Positions 1 to 9,036 of a stretch of 64,000 nucleotides of DNA are shown here, in pieces. The notes beneath the pieces were generated by a model. It did not search any database, was not told the origin of the DNA, and was given only the letters and a program-made list of their open reading frames with translations. This DNA is from Amylostereum areolatum (lineage: Eukaryota > Basidiomycota > Agaricomycetes > Russulales > Stereaceae). A program made the position numbers and the translations under genes. Location: positions 186,001 to 250,000 of the forward strand of contig SAXG01000056.1 of NCBI GenBank assembly GCA_012932865.1, written 5' to 3'. The stretch's first letter is position 1. Every line of letters starts with the position of its first letter.

Positions 1-861
1 TGCAGCCTCTGCTCCAGCGTGATCTCCGTCGAGAGCGGCTGGGTGATGTGCGTGTAGTCGGGGCGAACACCTTCTTTCCACAACCGCACATATTCCTGAC
101 CCTTGCTCCACTCGCCCTGGGGTCCCGAGCGCTGAGCGATAAGCCGCCAGCGTTTACGTGCGACGAGTTCGCGCTGGTCGATCTGCTCGCTCTTCATCTG
201 GTTCTCCGTGAGCACCTTGCTTTCCATCGCAAACCCGCTCTCAATCGCCGAAGGCCCAAACACAGCGCCGTACGCCTCGGCCTCCTGCGCCGCAACCAAG
301 TTGGCGATGTGCTGTTCCGAACGGAGCGCGCGGAACTGGGCAACAGCGGTCGCGTAGGCTTCGGCGAGAGTGACATTATGGTGCTGGTGCAGGTTTACAG
401 CAAAGAGGACGGCCCTGAACAAGAGACGCGTGCGGGGCGTCAGTAATGCGATATGCATTAAGAGTGTAGGAAACGCACTCTTCAGGCGAAGGATTGCGGC
501 CTCGCTGGCGAAGTCGCGTCCATTGTACCCCGCGTACAGGGTGTTCTCCCTCGATCCTGTCTTCCTCGGCCAGCGACACCGGACGGTACGTCTCGAAAGG
601 ATGGTCACGGAAGAATTGTTTTCGGACTTTGTCTTCGAGGTATACGATGGGAAGGGGTCGTATCTCTACGGTGCTTTTGGCGAGTGTGCGTTGGTCGGTA
701 GGCGCGTCGTAGGGAGTTCGGGGAACGGGTGAACGAGCGGGAAGTGGAAGTGGAGGATGGTCTAGGGCAGCCTCGTGCCATCTCGGTGAAGTTTTGATGT
801 ATCCATTGCGGAGGAGGCGAGAGGCCTGCTTGTGTACTTGGGAAGCTATTCGCCTGACCAT
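1..861 (-). CDS. RSM25: Mitochondrial small ribosomal subunit protein mS23 (Rsm25), 3' end cut by window edge
   Basis: Structural protein of the mitochondrial small ribosomal subunit. The start ATG at 861-859 gives MVRRIASQVHKQASRLL, followed by GYIKTSPRWHEAALDHPPLP and later VYLEDKVRKQFFRDHPFETYRP, both typical of fungal Rsm25. Exon 1 is 861-479. A 64-base intron (478-415, donor GTGCGT, branch-like CTGAC, acceptor TTCAG) joins it to exon 2 (414 to beyond base 1), which reads AVLFAVNLHQHHNVTLAEAY and continues through FRALRSEQHIANLVAAQEAE to the window edge, still in frame. An unspliced reading would stop within the intron-exon 2 region, so the splice is needed. The C-terminus and stop lie outside the window. 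Family assignment is from recognised sequence pattern, not a search. Confidence 0.9.
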
Positions 862-1142
862 CCTCTCTTCTTGACGCGTCTGAGAGCAAAGGCAGTCTCC
901 ATCCTTCAAGCCCTCCCGCTGGCCTTACGTAATTCTCGCCACGTGAGACGGTCTACATCGTAATACCCTTGCTTCGACATTTTGTCGACTTCATTTATGC
1001 ACTTGGGCCCTTGGGCCTTGGGGCTTGCATCGCGCACTGGTTCACAGCTCCACCGGAAAACATAACCAAACGTCTCCTACACTGGAGCGTATATTAACAA
1101 GAAAGGTAGAAGATAGGCCGCGCAGGTATTATATGTAAGTAA

Positions 1143-3802
1143 TCAAAGCTTCGCCTTCTGGCGAAGCTGAGCCGCCCGTATCTCCTTAGCCGTCTCCCGA
1201 AGGACACGACGCAACAGCTTCCCACTCGGGTTCTTGGGAATCACATCCACGATCTCAATACCGCCTGCGAGATGCTTATACTTCACTTTGTGGTCAGCGA
1301 CATGCTGTTAAGATGAGTGAGTTTCCTAGTGAGAACACGAGACACATGGGAAAATACCTTCGCAATTGCGGCTTTGATGGCATTCGCCTCTGCAGGGCTC
1401 GAAGATGCTCGTGTCGCTGCCGCATGAGAGAGAACAACAAACGCCATGGGGAGTTCACCGCTGTAGTCATCCGGTACGCCAACGACGCAGCAGTCATCAA
1501 CGTCTGCGCTCGTCAAAAGGTGGCCCTCTAGCTCGGCAGGTGCGACTTGGAATCCTCTGACTTTCATGATTTCCTAGAGGGCCAAGGTTATGAGCATTCC
1601 ATGGCTCGAAGCCGAAGACTGAGAAACACGAACCTTTAATCGATCGACGATAAATAGCTCGCCTTGTGGGTCGAAATAAACTTCGTCCCCTGTCCGGACC
1701 CATCTAAAACTTGGAAATCAGCATCTGTGCGAATGTAGGGCACATATTGCGCACCCGTCGACGAACGTCTCTTTAGTTCTGCGGTGCAACCCCAGGTTAG
1801 TGACATATCACCCAGGGGAAGGAGAACCCACGCTTCAGCGTTGTTAGCATAGCCCAGCGCCATACAGGGGCCTGTTATCACGAGCTCGCCAATTTCGCCG
1901 ACCTTGGCTAATGTGCCATCGGGCTTAACGACGCGTGCTCTACAGCCCGGTACAAGCTGTCCTGCGCTGCCGTGCACTCCAATCTTCTGGCTGGGCGGAA
2001 ACATAGCCACGGTAGTACACGTCTCCGTCATACCTAGGAGCAATGAGTTCCCTGAGGTGGCCAAGGCGGACATACACCATACCGTAACCCTGCCCAATGT
2101 CGGCGTTCGGAAATATCTTGATAAGTTCCTTCATGAGTTCTCCCGTCAAGGGAGCGGCGCCGCTCAGTAGGAAGCGAACGTGGCTGATGTCGTACTTCTT
2201 CGTGACCGGGCTCTAAAGCAAAGAATCAGCATGCCGTCGTTGGTGTGAGATCGGTCAATTTACTTTGCAAAGCATGACAACCTGTGGCGGGACAACGCTA
2301 AATGGGAATCACTAGGATTGAGTATCCGACAACACACGTCCGGAGATATGCGTGAAACGACCCACAAGAGGTGCGTGATTCGATACCGGACGATGCTGTT
2401 CAAAAAGCTGACGAAATCGAACTTTGGGATGACCACCAAGGAGATCTTAACCAGATATCAGCCAGGCTTTCGGTGCACTTACGAGACACTTACAGCGCTG
2501 AACAGTTGCCAGTGAAGCTGTGGGACAGAGAAGTCAGTTTGGAACGTCTTTGGCTCCGTTCGGCTACTCACATTAACCACGAGGCCATAAATATCTGGGG
2601 TTGGGATTTGACTGTAAGCAATCGGAGCATGGTTACCAGGTAAAAGGCGCTCACGGAAGAAAGGCAGCACTACATTGGGACGGTAGGTCAGCCATGATTT
2701 ACGAAAACAGCGGAGATTACCGTACCAGCCACGGCAACATCTCCTGGCCTGAAGCGTTGCTGCTCAAGGGGTCGAGGGTCACTGTTGACTTTGTGATGCT
2801 GTGACATTGAAATGATGTTCGCGATCGGACTATAATGCGAGATCGCCACCGCCTAGACGGCAATCAGGACATGATAACAACCTGGCAGAAGGAGATGCCA
2901 CCTTGGGCTTTCCGGTGGTACCACTGGAAAAGCTTAGAAAAGCCAATTTCGTCTTCGCTTCACCAGGGCTGAGACGACGTTCGACGAAGTTGGCAGGGTT
3001 GGATAATCCTAGAGTAATCAAATCGTCCACGGTCGGGCCAGTCTTCTGAGACGGCGTGGAGGGCAGCTTGTGGAATAGGATAACACGGTCATAAGGAATG
3101 CCGCAGCGTTTAGCTGCGTCCAGCGCTGCGTCAAGGAAACCAGGATGAGCAAAGATAGTGTTGGCCTTAGCGGTCTTCACTTGGTATTCGAGCTCTTCAG
3201 CGTTGTAGGAAGGGTTGGCGGCACTGGAAAATATATTAGTGCGGTGCTTGGTAAAAATGTTTCTCAAACACCGACGTGACAACGGCCCCCAACCGATGGG
3301 TAGCCCATATAGCGATAGGGTAGTCTACAGAAAAGGTAAGTCAGCTTGACATGCAGTAGGAAAGTACGTTGGGCACGCACCGATATGATTGGGACTGAAG
3401 ACGCATACTATGACCAAATATTAGATGGAACGAATCAACAGGTATTATCAGCTTACCGACATCACCCTCGCCTGAAGGAAGGAAGGTCAATCATACACGT
3501 AGTAGGGAGAGACAAGTGCACGAACGAATATTCCACTTGATGCTCATGCCGTTCGCCAATCCGAACACGCGCTCACGAACCTGTCAATGCCGAGTAAGTT
3601 AGTTCCTGATGGTAAGGAAAACTGTATAGCCACGCACCTCCTCAAACCCGACCTCTCTTCCCGTAGCGTCTTCGATGAGCCATGGCTTCCCGTGCGGACG
3701 GGTGGGTCGCGCAGGGTGTTGGGAGTCAAGAATAAACTGGGCAAGAGTAAGGTCGTCCGGAATGGCGTAGGAGATATCCTCGAAAGTCTTGAACTCGGTC
3801 AT
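1143..3802 (-). CDS. 4-coumarate:CoA ligase-like acyl-CoA synthetase with peroxisomal targeting signal
   Basis: ATP-dependent ligase of the ANL superfamily that activates an aryl or fatty carboxylic acid to an adenylate and then a CoA thioester. Start ATG is 3802; exon 1 (3802-3638) encodes [17 protein letters not shown]. Hand splicing gives the family motifs in order: [33 protein letters not shown], the P-loop-like [54 protein letters not shown], the hinge region [21 protein letters not shown], and the C-terminal [15 protein letters not shown] carrying the conserved catalytic lysine. The protein ends [11 protein letters not shown] is a peroxisomal PTS1 tripeptide. The gene has about fourteen exons, two of only 15 and 27 bases, and no broken motif. 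A basal upstream TATATA lies at 3862-3868. The substrate cannot be deduced from sequence alone. Confidence 0.9.
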
Positions 3803-3861
3803 GATGAAAGTTGAGAGCGGTGAAAAGAGGTGAAAGGGGCTTGGAACCTGGGAGTCGGGGA

Positions 3862-3868
3862 ATATATA
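3862..3868 (-). promoter_or_regulatory. Candidate TATA box of the CoA ligase gene
   Basis: The motif TATATAT on the minus strand lies about 60 bases upstream of the ligase start codon at 3802. The position is suitable for a short 5' leader; the transcription start is not known. Confidence 0.4.
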
Positions 3869-4410
3869 GGGTCGGGAGTCTGACACAAGTACGTATGACA
3901 CGCTGATAGGCTGCTCGGGAGAAGGGAGAATTACCCGACCCGCAGAGGGACGAGATCCAATGGGTATTCAAATCTTGGGCGATCACATGAAGCGTTTGAA
4001 CAGGATGCTCCGAATCCGCGATTCACTCGCGCGTGGCCCAGATATCTCTACATCTCAACATCTCGACACGACCTATCCTTGGTTTAAGCATGTCGCAAAG
4101 AAATCCGAAATTCTGAATACAACTATCGCGACGCACTCCAGCTATGGCAAGCACCTTCTGCATCATCCTCTTACCCTAACGCTTCAAAGCTTCAACGTTC
4201 GTCAGCTACAACAGCTCCGTAAGTAGCAAGAATGCTTCGAAGATGCGCGTAAGGCGTGGCTTAGTGTCATCCTGCAGATTTTTTACCCGTTAAGGAGACC
4301 GAGAGATGGCGCCCGTCTCCGTGATACCTGCGAAGGCTCTCGGTGAGCCTCAAGTCCGGCCTCCGAGTACATAGCAAATGCATATCATCCTCACCCAAAA
4401 CGTTTGACTT
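3869..4410. other. Intergenic region between CoA ligase promoter and BCL7-like gene
   Basis: I see no coding region with family resemblance, no RNA gene and no repeat here. It should hold the upstream promoter of the ligase and the 3' untranslated region of the gene at 4411-5114, both on the minus strand. Confidence 0.5.
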
Positions 4411-5114
4411 TCACATCTGCGTGATGGCAAAGGGATCTGCCATCGAATCGTCCATCATCTCCCCGCCCAACAAGGCGTCGGTCGCCTCCATTTGCGTCAG
4501 ATCATGCGCGCTCTCGAAGGCGGTCCCGTCTGGTCCCAGCTGAGACATATCGAGGTCAGGCAAACCCTCGGGGCTCAACGCACTCCGGACGTCCACATCC
4601 GTCGCCATACCGCCCTCAAGGCCCTTTATAGCATCGCTAATGCCTTCGTCTGCAGTTTCGAGGTCCCCTGGTTGGAAGGACATGGACAATGGGTGGGGTT
4701 TGGGAGAAGGTACTTTCGATGGTGGTTCTTCCTTCAGGACGACAGGCTCGGAGACCTCCCGTGATGTTGCTGTGTCTGGTGCCACGGATTGCGCAGGGTC
4801 TTCCTGATCCATCTCCTCGTCGCCGTCGACGACTTCAGGCTCATCTGGCAAGGGTGCTAGAGGTTCGTCTACACCGCCTTCATCATCGCTGAATTGCTGC
4901 ACATGGATGAGACCAGCGTCAGACGAGATACCAACTTGATACGCACTTGCTGCCTGTCTGTCTTCACCCATTTCAAGATCTTGAACGTCGTACCCGCCGA
5001 CGACTTTTCGGGCGTAACCCAAACTTTTTCCCAGCACTGCACGGGCTGCATCAACTGCCGGCGAGCAGCTTCAGACGTTGCAGTGCTGACTCCGATGCGA
5101 CGACGCGTTGACAT
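4411..5114 (-). CDS. BCL7-domain-like protein, probable SWI/SNF-associated factor
   Basis: Two exons: 5114-4947 and 4896-4411, joined across a 50-base intron (donor GTGCGT, acceptor TGTGCAG), giving 217 residues. The N-terminus (MSTRRRIGVSTATSEAARRQ) leads into CWEKVWVTPEKSSAGTTFKI and LKWVKTD. This spacing of W-E-K-x-W-V-T ... I-x-K-W-V matches the BCL7 N-terminal domain, a subunit family of animal BAF (SWI/SNF) chromatin remodellers of about 210 residues. The rest is acidic and disordered, with a KEEP motif resembling a SUMO site (VLKEEP) and Pro/Ser-rich stretches, ending FAITQM. Nuclear chromatin function is inferred from family resemblance only; no nuclear localisation signal is obvious beyond the basic N-terminus. 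The alternative is a basidiomycete-specific acidic protein with chance resemblance. Confidence 0.65.
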
Positions 5115-5359
5115 GACTGAAGAGGAAAGATCACTGCACGGGACGTTGATGTCGTAAGTAGCTTGAGAGCAGGTTCAGCACAATGAGTTTCTGTCGAATC
5201 GGCCCCTGCGGTCCGGTTAGACGCCCGTCCTACCTCATAACCTACCAGAAACTTTTGTGCATGAGTATGACGCATAGGAATCGCCGATGTAATCATACAG
5301 AGTATATTTTACAAGTATCCCTGAGGCGTGAGATTCCGCACACACTAGATCCACGAGCT

Positions 5360-6621
5360 TTACTTCAAAGGACTGAACGGAAGCGGAACCATGAGGAACG
5401 AGTCCATGTACTTCGCTAGTTGCGAGGTCTGACGATCCTGGTTAGCGTAGAGGCTAAGCGAGATAGAGCTGGATATTTACCTTGTGGACAGTGTCCGCCC
5501 AACCATCCAGTTGCCACGCCTGTTCGCGTTTCTCCTTTCGCGTCTCAAGGTTCCTACGACGGAGATGAGGGGCTGCGGTATGCACTGTGGATATTCGGAG
5601 GACGTACGGGTACTGCCACATATGATGCACTTGGTGCAGGCGCCCTACCTGGGAGTACCACGCGCCGACGGGCTCGACGAACTTCCTGCGCGCTTCGATT
5701 CCCCGTCGCCTGAGGATCTCCCGTCAATATTCGTACGGAGCTATGACAGTTTGAAACGATGCGCTTACCAGGCCGACTCCCACTCAAGCAACGCTCCGGG
5801 ATTGAGTTGATAAGACCGCAACTCAAAGATCCCGCCTTCTTCACGCGGAGGCTTTGTCGGCATGAACGCAAACTCTTGCGATAGTTGCGTGGTGCGCGAC
5901 CTCAAGAATGGGCGCATAGCGTCCTGGGCCTTGGCGTGCTGCAAGAGTGAATCAGGCAAGTTGCTATGGCATCGTGCGACATGGACAAACCTCCGAGTTG
6001 AGAATTTTGGCCCAGGCTTTGTCGAAGCCGGCTGGGTTCTCATACTCGATGATATGGTCTAGACTGGCGTTAACTGTACTCCGAGGGAAAGTTAGATGAG
6101 TGCTCACAGAAGGTGTCCTGCTCCCCAACGACGACCTCAAAGTTTCCCGACAACTTGACATGCAAGTCCTTGTCGTCGCGTAACCCGGTGTAATACCGCT
6201 CCCTGCACACGCGTTAGACACGTTCGGTCAGACATCTTAATCGCGTGCCATAGGGTGAGCACACTGACGCCGCCTTCTTATACTCCTCCACTTGATCTGG
6301 CTTGACTTTGTGCACTATATACCACGCATATCAGCCGAGATATTCAAGTGAGTATGCGGCGAACGGATACCCACCCTCAAATCCATGCAGATACTTTCCA
6401 CGTGCCACCAACCGTGAGTGTTGCTGAACGTCGACATCTCCTGATTTCTTCGCCTCCTCTGAGCCGTGAAGTATTGACTGAACCTCAGGGGGAGTTTTGG
6501 TGAGGAAGAAGGAGGGGGAAATAGCAAGGGACTGCACCTGGACGGAGATAGTGCGCTTAGCGGTGAGAGCAGAGGCTGAAACAAGGGGACGCAGCGACCG
6601 GGCTGCAGAGTGAGACAGCAT
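5360..6621 (-). CDS. NIPSNAP family mitochondrial protein
   Basis: Start ATG at 6621 gives MLSHSAARSLRPLVSASALT, an Arg/Ser-rich, acid-poor presequence consistent with import into mitochondria. Spliced exons then read VHKVKPDQVEEYKKAA, ERYYTGLRDDKDLHVKLSGN, FEVVVGEQDTF, HIIEYENPAGFDKAWAKIL, GGIFELRSYQLNPGALLEWE, RRGIEARRKFVEPVGAWYSQ, VGRLHQVHHMWQYP and finally AKYMDSFLMVPLPFSPLK before the stop at 5362-5360. These are the two tandem NIPSNAP (ferredoxin-like dimeric alpha-beta barrel) halves, and the MxxPLPFSPLK end is diagnostic. At least six introns, all GT..AG, interrupt it. The molecular activity of NIPSNAP proteins is not firmly known; roles in mitochondrial quality control and vesicle transport are reported for animal homologues. 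Neighbouring genes on both sides run in the same direction but are functionally unrelated. Confidence 0.92.
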
Positions 6622-6851
6622 GACAAGCACAGGCCAACGGCTAGCAAAGCAACTGAAAAGTCAAGAGGTGAAGTACTTAAGGAGAGACGGAGAAGACGGT
6701 GGTGGTTCGTTGTGCAAGTGGGTTGCTCTGCTTCCACAAGCGCGCGGGGGCGCCTAGCCCTGAGGCCGCAGTGACGTAAGCGGGGGACGATTGCCACGCC
6801 AAGTCGACGACTTCGAACAATATTCCAGTCCACATTTCAAGAAAACTGCAT

Positions 6852-8799
6852 TTATTTCTGTACATTTATTCCTCGCATCCACACCTCATACACACTCCAC
6901 CCCTCCACACTGTCGTTTATCAGACGCGTTCGGAAATACCGCGCACCGGTAGACTCTGGCACTCCCACCACGCATTCCTGCAAGAAGCGGGGGAACACCC
7001 CGATATTGATTGGAACTTGTGAGCAAATGAGCGAGTTCGTCGATACAGTCTGTTGGATGTCAGCACCCTATACCGTTCATGCGAACCCGGGAGACATACC
7101 CAGGATTTCCCGTCCGAGGACGACTCGAAAACTGAATTTCGTAAAAGCGCCTCTGTATGGGTGTCTACAAGCCACACCATCTCAACTTGATGCCAATGAG
7201 AGCCCAAAGGTTGCAGCATGTCCAGCGTTATCGAGTCCTGCGCTTGGGCGTCTGCATGATATTTCATTGTCAAAGGCCAATCCTAGCGCGCCTTGATGCA
7301 AAGCACGCGCAACTCACTGGACGGGCTGCGAAACACTGTATCAGGCCGGCCATCTACCGCATGAGAAGGGGGATAGTCTGTATAGTGCTTTTTATGTTTA
7401 AAGCCGAGGAGACCGGTGTTGTGGCGCTCGATGTCCAGTAAATCACCAGCGGACTGGCTCAGGTGCCACATAGATCGAGGAAGCAAGCTTATGGTTGTTT
7501 CGAGAACACAAGCACGACCAAAGCAAGGAGCGACTCCAAATGAATGTATCGGGGAGACAGTATCACGGGGCTCTGCATCTTTGAGGGTGTAAGGATGCGC
7601 AACATCCGAAACCATACGGGGGCAAGATGCATCCGGGCATAGTAAAACAGAGTCCACAAAGTGCGCTGCTCGTAGCTATCCCAACGTGAGTGACCTCGTC
7701 TACGCAAAGACGTACCAGCCACTTACGATGTGTTTATCATTACGCATCTCGCCATCCAATCCGTCAGAAAATGGCTGACCGCCACCGAGCTCGATGCCCT
7801 GATCGAACCAGGTTTCAGGTAGGCTGTTGCTGAGCAGCGAAAAATAGTTGTCTGCCATTTTCAGCTCCTCGTCCGTAGCGTTTAATATGTTCATCAAAGA
7901 AAGAAAGTCCGTCGAACGTGACCGGTGCAATAGGGCACCGTGCCCGAGCCAGGCAAAAGATGCGTGGAGACCGCGGTCGGGGTTGTACACCTTGCGGAGG
8001 TCAGAAGAGAGGCGCTCATGTGGAGGAAGCAGATAGATTGTGGTTGGTGCCTGTTTGTCCACGATACGTGTGTGCATAGCATGTAGAACCTCTGGAAGAA
8101 CAAGATAATCATCATCCTGGAGAAAACACATATTATCAACGGCGCGCCACTTCTGAGGAATCAACTTCAACGCACCTGAAAGAAGCAGTAAGTACTGTTG
8201 GCCTGCGAGCAGGCAATAAACCGGGCCTGGAAGTAGATGTTCTGATGGGAGTTCACGATACGGAGTTTCCACTCGGGGCAAGTTTCGAGAGCAAAGTCCT
8301 ATAGGTTAGGGCATGGACGGTGAGAAGCAAGAAAATTTTGGATATAACGGAAGCGCACAGCGTAAGAAAGGGGAATGGGGTTGTTATTCCACACTACAAT
8401 TTGTGCTATCGTTCCTGACAGTTCTGGGGAGCATAACAGCGCCACTATCCTGCGCACATTCGGGAAACGCGACCAGTTCAGCACGACAGCAGTGGTATCG
8501 GGCTGGGACGGGTGCGGCGCGGTCAGGCGTCCAGGGATAGACGAGTGATGAGCACTATCTGATGAGATGGGGTTATATGACACAGGCGGCGATCGTGAGG
8601 CGGTTTCAATTTGCAGGAGAGGTGTCTGCGTGGAGAGGAGGCTCGGGTCCGCGCATGTAGTACGGTCGATATTATGGGACCATGTTGATCCGACCAAAAG
8701 GGCAAAAGCGAGAGCGGGAACTAGTAAGATCAAGGAGTTGAAACCATGAGGAGGTGGGCGTGGTGCATGCGCTCTGCTTTCTGGTGCCGGTGAAGCCAT
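6852..8799 (-). CDS. Type II membrane glycosyltransferase-like protein with discoidin-like C-terminus
   Basis: Six exons resolved by hand: 8799-8359, 8298-8176, 8116-7727, 7675-7318, 7251-7100 and 7049-6852, in total 553 residues. A short basic/Pro-rich N-terminus is followed by one membrane helix (GFNSLILLVPALAFALLVG, about residues 19-37), so the bulk should face the Golgi/ER lumen. The catalytic-looking part has TTAVVLNWSRFPNVRRI, IAQIVVWNNNP, YFQARFIACSQA, the acidic FFQDDDYLVLPEV (DxD-like metal site, reconstructed across an intron), SFAWLGHGALLHR and ADNYFSLLSNS followed by TWFDQGIELGGG. The last 130 residues (HAVDGRPDTVFRSPSN, later FESSSDGKSW, ending YFRTRLINDSVEGWSVYEVW) resemble an F5/8 type C (discoidin) carbohydrate-binding fold. 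Donor and acceptor sugars are unknown. It diverges from MOCS1 across a 237-base spacer. Confidence 0.72.
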
Positions 8800-9036
8800 G
8801 GCCGATGATGAACGAGAAAGAATTCGAAACGGCGAGGTTGGAATTGAGAGGCTGGATTATCCTGGTGGATTACATTGAGGTAGTGGGCCGGCGGCAATTG
8901 CCGAAAGGCTTCCTTGTGAGCGCCAACTGCAGACCTTCAATGGCGCCTTCTTCTATGCAGATGCTCCTCAGCCTCTTCTTCACGCCTCCACATCCTGGGA
9001 CACGTATACACCTTACTCGTCGGAATACGGATCACG

